A stretch of 15,692 nucleotides of DNA from Deltaproteobacteria bacterium (GCA_030594025.1 JAUVFY010000014.1:1-15692), one strand, 5' to 3'. Counted from the stretch's first letter, positions 7,461-15,370 are shown. The notes: generated by a model from the letters alone, not told the origin. Made by a program: numbers and translations.

Positions 7461-8069
7461 TTAAACCTGCTTGGTATGCACTGAAGAAAGTTTCTTTAAT
7501 GCCGACTTGAAGAGTTCCTCAAAGCCAGCGCCTTCGGGTAGCTCCTGTTTTGCTCTGCTGAGGGCCTGCTTTGCCTGGGGGGTCCTGTACCCCATGTTGT
7601 TTAAGGCAGATACAACGTCGTCGTGGAGGCCCGGTTCTATTCCCGCGCCGGGGTGGAACTCCGCGATGGTCCTTATGGTGTCCTTGAGCTCTACGATGAC
7701 CCTCTCGGCGGTTTTCTTCCCCACCCCGGGCATTGCCTTAAGGCTCGCCAGGTCCCCCCCGGCTATCGAAGAGATGAGGGCCTCGGGGGACATGCCGGAA
7801 AGGATATTGCGCGCCAGCTTGGGCCCCACGCCCGCCACACCTATGAGCATCTGGAAAAGTTCCCTTTCCTGCTGGCTGAAAAAGCCGTAGAGCTGTATGG
7901 AGTCTTCTTTAACGAAGGTGTGGGTCTTGAGAGTTACGGTCTCGTTCGGCTCAGGCAGTTTGTAGTAAGTTGATAGCGGGATAAAGACCTCGTAACCCAC
8001 TCCCCCCACATCGATAACGACGGACCCTGTTGTTTTCTGAACGAGTTTGCCGCTAACTTGTGCTATCAT
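7461..8069 (-). CDS. ruvA: Holliday junction DNA-binding protein RuvA
   Basis: Tetrameric protein that holds the four-way junction in an open square and anchors RuvB. The 202 residues show the OB-fold N-terminus (MIAQVSGKLV, DVGGVGYEV), two helix-hairpin-helix motifs (GVAGVGPKLARNIL at 77-90 and AMPGVGKKTAERV at 112-124) and a C-terminal three-helix domain that binds RuvB (residues about 145-200). The start matches the invariant family N-terminus; the ribosome site is poor, with a GAG about 9 bases upstream. It lies 33 bases after ruvC and 6 bases before ruvB. Confidence 0.98.
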   Translation of the reverse strand: MIAQVSGKLVQKTTGSVVIDVGGVGYEVFIPLSTYYKLPEPNETVTLKTHTFVKEDSIQLYGFFSQQERELFQMLIGVAGVGPKLARNILSGMSPEALISSIAGGDLASLKAMPGVGKKTAERVIVELKDTIRTIAEFHPGAGIEPGLHDDVVSALNNMGYRTPQAKQALSRAKQELPEGAGFEELFKSALKKLSSVHTKQV

Positions 8070-8102
8070 TGGAAAAACTCATGGGTAAAACTCATCAACA
8101 GA

Positions 8103-8603
8103 TTAAGCCCCCCTGCCCAGCTCCCTTGAGACCCCACCTGAGTGGTGTATATGGCAGATGGCCGCAGCGAGGGCATCTGCCGCATCGGGCTTCGGATCCT
8201 CGCCTGTCTTGAGCAGGAATTTCACCATCTTCTGGACCTGACCTTTCGTCGCCCCTCCGTAACCCACAACGGCCTGCTTTATCTTCGCCGGACTGTACTC
8301 GGCCACCGGGATGCCGAATGCCGCGGCGCTTAAAAAGGCAACCCCCCTGGCATGACCCAGCAGTATCGCGCTCTTCACGTTTTTTGCATAAAAAAGAGAC
8401 TCCACGGAAACGGTGTCCGGACGGTACTTGTCGACTATTTCAGCAAGCCTTTTAGATATGACAAGGAGGCGCTCGGAAAGGGGAGAGCCCTGGGCAGTAA
8501 CTATCTCACCCTCACAGACCCTTACGAGCCTGCCACCATCGGCACTCTCGACTATTCCGTAACCAGTTATGAGCGTGCCGGGGTCTATTCCCAGTACTTT
8601 CAA
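8103..8603 (-). CDS. ruvC: Crossover junction endodeoxyribonuclease RuvC
   Basis: Dimeric RNase H-fold nuclease that nicks opposite strands to resolve Holliday junctions. All four catalytic acids are present: Asp7 (GIDPGT), Glu68 (VSVESLFYAKN), Asp140 and Asp143 (DAADALA). The 166 residues are of family length. The start is a TTG at 8601-8603: no ATG or GTG exists between it and the in-frame yebC stop 24 bases upstream, the N-terminus fits the family there, and AGAGG lies 5-6 bases before it. A TTG start often lowers translation, which suits a nuclease needed in small amounts; that reading is inference. Confidence 0.97.
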   Translation of the reverse strand: MKVLGIDPGTLITGYGIVESADGGRLVRVCEGEIVTAQGSPLSERLLVISKRLAEIVDKYRPDTVSVESLFYAKNVKSAILLGHARGVAFLSAAAFGIPVAEYSPAKIKQAVVGYGGATKGQVQKMVKFLLKTGEDPKPDAADALAAAICHIHHSGGVSRELGRGA

Positions 8604-8627
8604 ATGGTCCTCTAAGCCGTTACTTCC

Positions 8628-9380
8628 TCAGGCGACCCGTTCCATGTCCTCAGAGGGCATATCGAAGTTGGCATATACCTCCTGGACATCGTCCAGGTCC
8701 TCTAGCTCTTCTACGAACTTCAATACCTTCTGGGCCTCACCCCCCTCGACATGAACGGTAGAGGCGGGTATCATGCTTATCTCCGAGAGGGTATATTTCA
8801 ATCCCATGGAATCGAACTCACTCTTTACCTTGTGGAACTCAGTCGGGTCGGTGTATACCTCGAAGACCTTATCCTCATCGTTCCTGACCACATCTTCGGC
8901 ACCTGCTTCAAGGCCGGCTTCCATCAACCCGTCCTCGTCCACGGAAGCCGTGTCAAAAGTAAAAAAGCCCTTTTTCTCGAATATCCAGTTCACAGAACCG
9001 CTCTCGCCAAGCCGCCCGCCGAACTTCGTAAAGAGTCTGCGCACTTCGGATACGGTCCTGTTCCTGTTGTCTGTCATAAAATTCACCAGCACGGCCACCC
9101 CGCCAGGGCCGTAACCTTCATACACGCCCTCGTCGTATGTGACCCCTTCGAGCTCTCCGGCACCCTTTTTTATGGCCCTTTCTATGTTATCCGAAGGGAG
9201 GTTCTCGAGCTTTGCCTTGTCTACGGCAGCCCTGAGGCGCGGGTTGGCCTGTGGGTCGCTTCCACCGAGCTTTGCGGCCACCATTATCTCTTTTACGAGC
9301 TTTGAAAAGACCTTGCTCTTCTTCGCGTCGCTCCTTGCCTTTTTGTGTTTAATATTTGCCCACTTGGAATGTCCGGCCAT
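8628..9380 (-). CDS. yebC: YebC/TACO1-family protein
   Basis: The N-terminus MAGHSKWANIKHKKAR is diagnostic for the YebC/TACO1 family. Family members have been described both as DNA-binding regulators and as factors easing translation of proline-rich stretches; which applies here cannot be read from sequence. The 250 residues are normal in length, with the conserved blocks AKLENLPSDNIERAIKK (residues 55-71), YEGYGPGGVAVLV and NRNRTVSEVRR. An internal acidic region around residues 145-170 is typical. The ATG is preceded by GGGGAT. It heads the cluster that continues 24 bases later with ruvC, an arrangement found across many bacteria. Confidence 0.96.
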   Translation of the reverse strand: MAGHSKWANIKHKKARSDAKKSKVFSKLVKEIMVAAKLGGSDPQANPRLRAAVDKAKLENLPSDNIERAIKKGAGELEGVTYDEGVYEGYGPGGVAVLVNFMTDNRNRTVSEVRRLFTKFGGRLGESGSVNWIFEKKGFFTFDTASVDEDGLMEAGLEAGAEDVVRNDEDKVFEVYTDPTEFHKVKSEFDSMGLKYTLSEISMIPASTVHVEGGEAQKVLKFVEELEDLDDVQEVYANFDMPSEDMERVA

Positions 9381-9410
9381 CTATCATCCCCGTGTGTCTG
9401 TTACAAGGAA

Positions 9411-9439
9411 TTCATAACATAAAAACGTCATTTTTGCAA
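9411..9439 (-). promoter_or_regulatory. Possible promoter for yebC-ruvCAB
   Basis: On the minus strand TTGCAA (9434-9439) and TATGAA (9411-9416) are exactly 17 bases apart, each matching consensus at four of six positions, in the 47-base gap before yebC; the -35 overlaps the end of the preceding regulator gene. Predicted start is near 9404, giving a short leader of about 24 bases. Confidence 0.35.
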
Positions 9440-9889
9440 ACTGGTCCCCCTGCTATTGCGGCGGTTTTTACCAATACTTTTTATGCCCAGTTCCTTCATC
9501 TTTTGTAGAAGGGTGTTCCTGTGAATATTCATCAAATTTGCCGCCTCTGCCCGGTTCCAATCCGTTTTGTCCAGGACATCGATTATATACCGCCTCTCAA
9601 AGGCCCTCAACGCCTCCCTGAGGCCCTTTTCTCCTACGGAAGAGTCCGAGTCTGTAAAGAAAAGCTCCACGGGCAGGTCTTCGTAGGCTATCTCATCTCC
9701 GTCCTTTGCAAGCACGATGAGCCTCTCAACGAGGTTTTCGAGCTCCCTTACGTTACCGGACCAGGGGTAATCCTCGAGGGCCCTGAGGGCCTCGTCGGAT
9801 ATCCCTCGTATGTTCTTTCTGCAGATCTTACTATGTTTGTCTATAAAGTGCTCGACAAGGAGCGCTATATCGTCTTTCCTTTCCCTTAG
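9428..9889 (-). CDS. C-terminal fragment of a frameshifted NtrC-family regulator
   Basis: This is the downstream part of the regulator that begins at 10827, read in the shifted frame. It opens with LRERKDDIALLVEHFI, the stretch that should follow VPIDVP-P in the AAA+ domain. It continues through WSGNVRELENLVERL (sensor II region) and ends with a Fis-type helix-turn-helix (RAEAANLMNIHRNTLLQKM), the sigma-54 activator's DNA-binding domain. The coordinates mark the homologous stretch, not a proven start; the first ATG in frame is at 9713-9715 and would give only 95 residues, lacking most of the sensor II region. No separate ribosome site of note is seen. On its own this fragment could at most bind DNA. 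Confidence 0.8.
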   Translation of the reverse strand, partial: LRERKDDIALLVEHFIDKHSKICRKNIRGISDEALRALEDYPWSGNVRELENLVERLIVLAKDGDEIAYEDLPVELFFTDSDSSVGEKGLREALRAFERRYIIDVLDKTDWNRAEAANLMNIHRNTLLQKMKELGIKSIGKNRRNSRGTSLQK

Positions 9890-9894
9890 AGGGG
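9886..9894 (-). other. Frameshift site (one base missing in a C-run)
   Basis: The coding strand reads GTA CCC CTC TAA here. One extra C would give GTA CCC CCT CTA AGG GAA, i.e. VP-PLRE, the sequence expected at this point in NtrC-type AAA+ domains. Everything on both sides is in good order, so a single-base loss from five to four C's is the simplest explanation. It may be an assembly error, a phase-variable run or a real mutation. Confidence 0.85.
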
Positions 9895-10827
9895 TACATC
9901 TATGGGTACCACCTTGAGCCTGTAATAGAGGTCGTCACGGAATCTGCCCCCTTTCACGGCCTCGTCAAGGTCGACGTTCGTTGCGGCAATAACCCTTATG
10001 TCGACCTTTATCTCCCTGTTGCCACCCACACGTTCAATGGTCTTTTCCTGGAGCACCCTGAGGAGCTTTACCTGGAGCGCCATGGAAAGTGTTGCCACCT
10101 CGTCGAGGAAGACCGTACCGCTGTCCGCGTATTCGAATTTTCCTATCTTTCTTGCATGTGCGCCCGTAAAGGCCCCCTTTTCGTGGCCAAAAAGCTCGCT
10201 CTCCATGATATCCGGGGGAATGGCGCCGCAGTTAACAACGACAAAAGCCCTCTCGCCCCTGTCGCTCATGGCATGTATGGCGCGGGCTACGAGTTCCTTG
10301 CCGGTGCCGCTCTCGCCCGTTATGAGTACACTCGACGTGGACCGGCTCACCTTCTTCATGAGCTCGAAGACCCTTCCCATGACAAGGGTTTTGCCGATTA
10401 TCTCGCCGTAGCCGAGTTTTTCTTTTAGCTCTTCTCTTAGATAGGAGACCTCCTTTTTGAGCACAAGCCTGTCGGTATAACGTTTCAGTTTGGTTATGAG
10501 GTCGTCCGTGTCAAAGGGTTTGGTTATGTAGTCGTATGCGCCCATCTTGAGGGCCTGGACCGCCTTGGATGCGCTGTTGGAGGCCGAAATGGCCACCACA
10601 CCCGTATCCGCGTTAATTGCCCTAATCATCTTCAAGGTCTCGAACCCGTCCATCAAAGGAAGGTTGATGTCCATGAGCACCAGGTCAACAGGTAAAGTCT
10701 TCACCACCTCAACGGCCTCCATCCCGTTAGAGACGGATACCGTTTCGTAGTCGCTCTTTAGAAGTATCTCGAGGGTCTCCCTTACGGAGGACTCGTCGTC
10801 AACTATAAGAACTATGGGTCTCCTCAT
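9886..10827 (-). CDS. N-terminal part of a frameshifted NtrC-family sigma-54 response regulator
   Basis: Receiver plus most of the AAA+ domain of a sigma-54-dependent activator. The receiver (residues 1-120) has the acidic pair Asp10-Asp11, phospho-acceptor Asp53, Ser81 and Lys103. The AAA+ domain has Walker A GESGTGKE (171-178), the sigma-54-contacting GAFTGA loop (218-223) and Walker B VFLDEV. It stops after 313 residues at VPIDVPL because of the frameshift at 9886-9894. Restoring one base would give a 466-residue protein ending at 9428, the usual NtrC-class length. As read, it lacks sensor II and the DNA-binding domain and should be inactive as an activator. AAGGAG lies 12 bases before the ATG, a long spacing. 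It follows ntrX after 175 bases and has no kinase of its own nearby. Confidence 0.88.
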   Translation of the reverse strand: MRRPIVLIVDDESSVRETLEILLKSDYETVSVSNGMEAVEVVKTLPVDLVLMDINLPLMDGFETLKMIRAINADTGVVAISASNSASKAVQALKMGAYDYITKPFDTDDLITKLKRYTDRLVLKKEVSYLREELKEKLGYGEIIGKTLVMGRVFELMKKVSRSTSSVLITGESGTGKELVARAIHAMSDRGERAFVVVNCGAIPPDIMESELFGHEKGAFTGAHARKIGKFEYADSGTVFLDEVATLSMALQVKLLRVLQEKTIERVGGNREIKVDIRVIAATNVDLDEAVKGGRFRDDLYYRLKVVPIDVPL

Positions 10828-10934
10828 AAGATGTGTTAGCTCCTTGAGATTTGCTCACACTGAAGCCTTAAAAGTCTTTTGTCCAAAAAAAACAGGCCCA
10901 TAAAGATTAAAAAATCCGAGATGAAATACCGGAG

Positions 10935-10990
10935 GCGGCAAAACCCTGATAGAATAAAAGAGTGAAAGGGAAAAGGGGCTTTTTTGCCGC
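10935..10990. repeat. Long inverted repeat downstream of ntrX
   Basis: GCGGCAAAA (10935-10943) is perfectly complementary to TTTTGCCGC (10982-10990), and the adjoining CCCT (10944-10947) can pair with AGGG (10974-10977) after a small bulge. In the minus-strand transcript this hairpin would lie 12 bases after the ntrX stop, with a loop of about 26 bases that is almost all pyrimidine. No T-run follows the stem on that strand, so it is not a classic intrinsic terminator. It could mark the 3' end of the ntrX message or act on expression of the next regulator. Confidence 0.5.
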
Positions 10991-11002
10991 AGCCCGTTTG
11001 CA

Positions 11003-12367
11003 TCAATCCCTCTCAAGCCCCTTCAGGTCTATACCATAGCTCTTTACCTTCCTGTAAAGGTGGCTCCTCTCAATACCAATGGCCTCGGCGGTCTTTGCCA
11101 TATTGCCACTGAACTCCTGGAGCTTTCTAAGGATGAATTCCTTCTCGAAGTCCCTCTTTGCTTCTTTCAGCGTGGGAACAAAGAGGCTCTGATCGTGTAC
11201 ATGCTGCGTACCCTTGAAATAATGCGGGAGGTCATCGAGGGTTATAACTCCTGAGGTCGCCATTATAACGAGCCTCTCCACGAGGTTCTTAATCTCCCTT
11301 ACATTGCCGGGCCAGTCGAAGTTTATAAGGGCCTTCATGGCATCCGGGTCTATAGTTGGCACCTCTTTTCCCGTATCAAGGGAAAACTCCCTGAAGTAAT
11401 AATCGACGAAGAGCGCTATGTCCTCGGCCCTTTCCCTTACAGGTGGGATGTAAAACGGTATGACGTTCAGCCTGTAATAGAGGTCTTCCCTGAAATTACC
11501 CTTTCTCATCTCCTCCTCGAGGTCCTTGTTGGTGGCAGCGACGACCCTCACGTCGACGGATACCTTCTCCGTGCCTCCGACCCTCTCGAAGTTCCGCTCC
11601 TGCAGAATCCTGAGGACCTTTGCCTGGGTCTTGAGACTCATGTCACCTATCTCGTCGAGGAAAAGTGTGCCACCGTCGGCCATGTCGAACTTCCCCTTCT
11701 TCCTGGAGACCGCGCCTGTGAAAGCGCCCTTTTCGTGACCGAAGAGCTCGCTTTCAATAAGCTCTTCGGGGATGGCCGCACAATTCACGGCAACAAAGGG
11801 TTTGGCGAACCTCTCGGAGAAAAGGTGTATGTTCTTTGCCACTATCTCCTTTCCTGTCCCGTTCTCGCCTGTTATCAGAACCCAGGAGTTCGTGGGGGAG
11901 ACCTTCTGTATATCTTCCCTGAGCTTCTGGATCGCCTCCGAATTACCGATTATCTCGTAGTTCTCCCGGGCCTTCTCTCTGAGGGCGATATTCTCTTCGA
12001 GAAGCCTTTTCTGCTCCAGGGCGTGTTCTATCGTTAATACCACCTTGTCAATAGAGAGGGGCTTTTCTATGAAATCATATGCACCGAGCTTCGTGGTCTT
12101 TACGGCCGTCTCTATTGAGCCGTGTCCGGATATCATGATTACCGGTAAATTAGGGTATTTCCCCTTAATCTCCGTTAAAACGTCAACGCCGTCCATGACC
12201 GGCATCCATATATCAAGGAGCACAAGGTCGGGCGGGTTTTTAAGAATCTCTGCCAACCCCTCTTCCGCGCTTGAGGGAGCGACGACGTTATAGCCCTCGT
12301 CGGAAAGCACACCCTCGAGTGACTCCCTTATATCCCTTTCGTCGTCTACGACCATTATAGTCTTCAT
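11003..12367 (-). CDS. ntrX: NtrX-like sigma-54 response regulator
   Basis: Transcription activator of the NtrY/NtrX pair. The receiver has Asp8-Asp9, phospho-acceptor Asp52, Ser80 and Lys102. The AAA+ domain has Walker A in the NtrX-style form GENGTGKE (167-174), GAFTGA (214-219) for contact with sigma-54, and Walker B LFLDEIGD. DLYYRLNVIPFYIPPVRER and WPGNVREIKNLVERL complete it. The C-terminal Fis-type helix-turn-helix includes MAKTAEAIGIERSHLYRK. The 454 residues are intact. The start overlaps the ntrY stop (ATGA), so the two are translationally coupled. The partner kinase and the GEN-type Walker A favour NtrX over NtrC; target genes cannot be told from here. Confidence 0.92.
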   Translation of the reverse strand: MKTIMVVDDERDIRESLEGVLSDEGYNVVAPSSAEEGLAEILKNPPDLVLLDIWMPVMDGVDVLTEIKGKYPNLPVIMISGHGSIETAVKTTKLGAYDFIEKPLSIDKVVLTIEHALEQKRLLEENIALREKARENYEIIGNSEAIQKLREDIQKVSPTNSWVLITGENGTGKEIVAKNIHLFSERFAKPFVAVNCAAIPEELIESELFGHEKGAFTGAVSRKKGKFDMADGGTLFLDEIGDMSLKTQAKVLRILQERNFERVGGTEKVSVDVRVVAATNKDLEEEMRKGNFREDLYYRLNVIPFYIPPVRERAEDIALFVDYYFREFSLDTGKEVPTIDPDAMKALINFDWPGNVREIKNLVERLVIMATSGVITLDDLPHYFKGTQHVHDQSLFVPTLKEAKRDFEKEFILRKLQEFSGNMAKTAEAIGIERSHLYRKVKSYGIDLKGLERD

Positions 12368-14589
12368 ATGGTCACCGCCCTTGCCGGAAGCTCGATGGTG
12401 AACCTGGTGCCCCTGGGCTCATTATCCTTTACCCTGATGTAACCGTTGTGGTCGGAAATTATATTGTTTACGATGGCAAGGCCCAGTCCGGTGCCCGATT
12501 TCTTGGTTGAAAAATAGGGTTCGAAGAGCCTGGCCTTGTCCTCGGCAGGTATGCCGCATCCTGTGTCTATTACCTCCAGACGGGCGAGTTTCATTTCCTC
12601 GTCGAAATGGGTCTCCACGCTTATGGTGCCTTCTTTTTCGATGGACGCGATCGAGTTGTCGATGAGGTTTATAATGACCCTCTTTATCTGGTCGCGGTCT
12701 ATATCCAGCACCGGAAGGGCCGGGGCAGTGGAGACGGTGAATTTGATGTGCCTGTGGCCCGTCTTGTAGAAGGCCACCGTCTCTTTTACTATCTCGTTCA
12801 TATCGTTGGGGCTCGGCTCTGCCGCGGGCATCCTGGCGAAGCTCGAGAACTCGTTAACCAGGGTCTTCAGCTCCTCGACCTGCCTTATTATCGTCTCTGT
12901 GCATTCGTCAAAGACCTTTACGTCACCGGAGAAGCCCTCCCTGTATTTTTTCCTCAACCTCTGGGCAGAAAGCTTAATGGGGGTAAGGGGGTTCTTTATC
13001 TCGTGGGCGATCCTCCTCGCCACCTCCTTCCATGCAGCCATCCTCTGGGTCTTAAGTAAGTGTGTTAGGTCGTCCATGACGGCCACAGTGCCCAAGTACC
13101 GGCCGTCCTCGTCCTTCATGGAATTAAGGTTTACAAGGACCGTCATCAACCTGTCTCTAACCTGGACCCTCATCTGCCTCTCGAGTGTCTCGGCACCCAT
13201 CTCGTTCATCTCACGGATCATCTCCCTCAAAAGCTCCATGTCCTCTGGCCTCAAGACCTCCTTATAGTTCTTGCCCTGGGCATAGGCCTCGTCTATGCCC
13301 AGTATCTCGGCGGCCACCCTGTTCAAGGAGGTGATCTTTCCCGCCTTGTCTATTGAGACGACCCCTGCCGGGATATTGCCGAGGACAATCTCTATGTATC
13401 CCCTTCTCTGCTCGAGCTCGGTGTTTGTACTTCTGAGATCGAGGTTCGCCTGCTCGAGCCTGGATTTGCCTTCCTTGAGGTCTTCCGTCATCCTGTTAAA
13501 GGATTTAACGAGGAGCCCGATTTCGTCTTTTGAATCCACGTTGATCCTGTAATCGAGGTTGCCGCTGGCAACGGCGTGGGTGCCTTCGGCGAGCTCTAAG
13601 ATGGGGACCGTTATGGCCTTTGCCAGATAACGACCTATCCATATGGAAAAGAAGACTATCAGTAAGGTTATTATAAGAAGTATAGTAAAGTAGGTGGTCT
13701 TTATGGGGTTCTTAAGGAGCTGGAGCTGGTTGTAGCTTTCGAAGGCCTCGGTTATCTCCTTCATCTTGTTCAACAGGCTTATGGGCACGTAATAGCTCAC
13801 GGCCACGGCCCCTATTATCTCGCCGCCGTCCTTTGATCTAACCGGTGCGATGGCACGGACCACGTCGCCCACATCCAGCGTCTGCACAAAGCTCTTTGCG
13901 TTGCCCCCCAGGGCCTCGGCTACGGGCACGAGCGAGATGTCAGGCACCATGTTCTGGTTAACCTCAGGGGAGATGGAATAAGCGGCCCTTTCGCCTTTTG
14001 CGGAAAATACCTCTATAGTGGAAAGCTCCTCGGAGGCCCCGCTAGATTCTGTAAACTCCATAAGCCCTTCGATGCCGGTCGGCAGGTCTCCCTCCATAGT
14101 AAGGGCCATCTTCTGGGCTCCTGAGAGCATCTTCTCGGAGGTATCCCGGTAGTAGTTCTGGGCCAGCTTGAGGGACTCCTTGAGCGAGTCTTCTATCTTG
14201 ATATCAAACCAGCTGTCTATGCTCTTGTTTATGAAACTTATGACAACGAAGAAAAGAAGAAAAGTCGGAACGATCGTAAGGCCAACAAAGGTCGCAACGA
14301 GCTTGGTAGAGAGCTTCGAGCCCATCACCTTCCGCTTGCTTTCGAAGAAGAGCTTCACGGCGTTTCTCAGTATAAGGAAGATTAGAAGCACCAGAAGGAT
14401 TATGTTGATATTTATAAGCCCCAGGACGAAGATGTTTGTGGCTATGGGGATATCCCCGCTTATAAAGGACAGGTGTGTTTCGATGAAGGTTATGAGTATT
14501 ATGGCCGGGATGACGAAGAGGATTATATAGAACTCCCGTTGCCTTCTTTTCCGTTCCGCCGCGCGGTTATCTTGAATTGCTTCGACCAT
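12364..14589 (-). CDS. ntrY: NtrY-like membrane sensor histidine kinase
   Basis: Sensor kinase expected to phosphorylate NtrX. Order along the 741 residues: two close transmembrane helices (about 20-38 and 53-74), a third (about 97-119), an extracytoplasmic sensor segment (about 120-297), a fourth helix (about 299-321), HAMP (about 322-375), a PAS domain (from about 395, IPAGVVSIDKAGKITSLN), then the HisKA domain with the phospho-acceptor His529 in RRIAHEIKNPLTPIKLSAQRL minus its ends. The ATPase domain shows the N box (NLIDNS, about 641), DTGCGIP and GTGLGLAI (about 698-705). This architecture is that of NtrY rather than soluble NtrB. The ATG has only a weak AAGA site upstream. It begins 31 bases after the DUF4390 gene and overlaps ntrX by four bases. 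Confidence 0.93.
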   Translation of the reverse strand: MVEAIQDNRAAERKRRQREFYIILFVIPAIILITFIETHLSFISGDIPIATNIFVLGLININIILLVLLIFLILRNAVKLFFESKRKVMGSKLSTKLVATFVGLTIVPTFLLFFVVISFINKSIDSWFDIKIEDSLKESLKLAQNYYRDTSEKMLSGAQKMALTMEGDLPTGIEGLMEFTESSGASEELSTIEVFSAKGERAAYSISPEVNQNMVPDISLVPVAEALGGNAKSFVQTLDVGDVVRAIAPVRSKDGGEIIGAVAVSYYVPISLLNKMKEITEAFESYNQLQLLKNPIKTTYFTILLIITLLIVFFSIWIGRYLAKAITVPILELAEGTHAVASGNLDYRINVDSKDEIGLLVKSFNRMTEDLKEGKSRLEQANLDLRSTNTELEQRRGYIEIVLGNIPAGVVSIDKAGKITSLNRVAAEILGIDEAYAQGKNYKEVLRPEDMELLREMIREMNEMGAETLERQMRVQVRDRLMTVLVNLNSMKDEDGRYLGTVAVMDDLTHLLKTQRMAAWKEVARRIAHEIKNPLTPIKLSAQRLRKKYREGFSGDVKVFDECTETIIRQVEELKTLVNEFSSFARMPAAEPSPNDMNEIVKETVAFYKTGHRHIKFTVSTAPALPVLDIDRDQIKRVIINLIDNSIASIEKEGTISVETHFDEEMKLARLEVIDTGCGIPAEDKARLFEPYFSTKKSGTGLGLAIVNNIISDHNGYIRVKDNEPRGTRFTIELPARAVTI

Positions 14590-14620
14590 AATCTTAAAGG
14601 TGGGTATTGAGAATTATGAA

Positions 14621-15205
14621 CTATTTACTCGTTGCAGCCGGCGGAGATCCGGCCCCGACTTCAGGAGAAAAGGTCACTGTATACCAATCTGTCTCGAAGT
14701 CCCACAACTTAACAAAAAACAGTATGTAGTCAAGGAAGAAGGGAAGGTTTATCGTGTCCAGCTCCGCCTTTATACCGAGTTTGTAGACCTTCCTCTCGTC
14801 AAGGTGCGGTGACGGTTTTATCGTCACTTCGTCACCGGTGACCATGAGCCTTTTCATCTCTTTTAAGTCCTTGGTCTTGACCGTTCCCCTGCTCTCGTCG
14901 AGTGTAACCTCGTACTCCTCCTTCAGTGCATCGTACTTCACTGTGTGCTTGAACTTCCACGTGCCTATGGGTTCGTCGAACCAGAGGGTCTTTACGCGGT
15001 AGAGCCTTATAAGAAAGGTAAAAGAGGTCGGTATCCCGCTATTTATGGCCTCTAAAATGTCTTCTTTAAACGCGCCTTTCACCACAAAGGAGATCTTCAG
15101 GTCCTTAGAGTGGTATACCCTCACATTTGCAAGGCGGGCGTCCTCGGCGCTTGCAGAGGCGGTAAAGGCAAGGAGGAAGATTATGGTAAATAAAAACTTC
15201 TTCAC
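14621..15205 (-). CDS. DUF4390 family exported protein
   Basis: The function of this family is unknown. The gene is a recurrent upstream neighbour of ntrYX in Desulfobacterota-like genomes, which suggests an envelope role linked to that sensor; this is inference. I place the start at the GTG at 15203-15205, giving 194 residues beginning VKKFLFTIIFLLAFTASASA-ED. That is a good Sec signal peptide with an ASA cleavage site, so the mature protein should be periplasmic. A longer reading frame reaches back to a TTG at 15326-15328, but that lies inside a predicted promoter and would bury the signal peptide at residue 42. The mature part is mostly beta-prone and charged, with FFLDYILFFVKLWDFETDWYT minus its ends as the most hydrophobic, aromatic-rich patch near the C-terminus. 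The ribosome site is weak. Confidence 0.82.
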   Translation of the reverse strand: MKKFLFTIIFLLAFTASASAEDARLANVRVYHSKDLKISFVVKGAFKEDILEAINSGIPTSFTFLIRLYRVKTLWFDEPIGTWKFKHTVKYDALKEEYEVTLDESRGTVKTKDLKEMKRLMVTGDEVTIKPSPHLDERKVYKLGIKAELDTINLPFFLDYILFFVKLWDFETDWYTVTFSPEVGAGSPPAATSK

Positions 15206-15299
15206 GCTTTTATGGTCTAAAAAGGATTCTTCTTTCTGATATTTGTCGTAAAAACGGCCCCCATCGGTGTTTTGGGAAAGACGACCGGCTGTTTTAGTT

Positions 15300-15328
15300 C
15301 TTATATCGAATTTCGTTTGAAAAATCAA
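15300..15328 (-). promoter_or_regulatory. Sigma-70-type promoter for the DUF4390-ntrY-ntrX unit
   Basis: On the minus strand TTGATT (15323-15328) and TATAAG (15300-15305) are 17 bases apart, with four and five of six consensus matches. The predicted start near 15293 gives a leader of about 88 bases before the GTG at 15205. It supports the short start for the DUF4390 gene. It is divergent from the promoter at 15371-15399, with 42 bases between the two -35 boxes. Confidence 0.55.
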
Positions 15329-15334
15329 GTTTTT

Positions 15335-15355
15335 CGGGCACCGGCGGGCACGCCC
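15335..15355. repeat. Direct repeat between divergent promoters
   Basis: CGGGCAC occurs at 15335-15341 and 15345-15351, ten bases (one helical turn) apart; the second copy also forms the small inverted repeat GGGC-AC-GCCC (15346-15355). It stands out as GC-rich between two AT-rich promoters and could be a regulator binding site. Confidence 0.35.
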
Positions 15356-15370
15356 TGGGAATAAAAAACC

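Noticed and set aside
8751..9305. Long plus-strand open frame opposite yebC (and similar ones opposite purL at 406-879 and metK at 5051-5629)
   Set aside because: Each lies fully antisense to a well-conserved gene, and its translation resembles no family.
10885..10892. Run of eight T's on the minus strand after ntrX, as in an intrinsic terminator
   Set aside because: The bases just before it (in transcript order) form no stem longer than about four pairs, so the T-run alone is not enough.
9900..12000. Near-repeated DNA stretches in the two regulator genes (e.g. around 9918-9945 and 11468-11495)
   Set aside because: They encode the same conserved AAA+ motifs (DDLYYRL/EDLYYRL, GAFTGA, LDE) and reflect homology, not a mobile or regulatory repeat.
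15206..15328. Long N-terminal extension of the DUF4390 protein from a TTG
   Set aside because: It starts within a predicted -35 box, would bury the signal peptide, and the extension has no recognisable family sequence.
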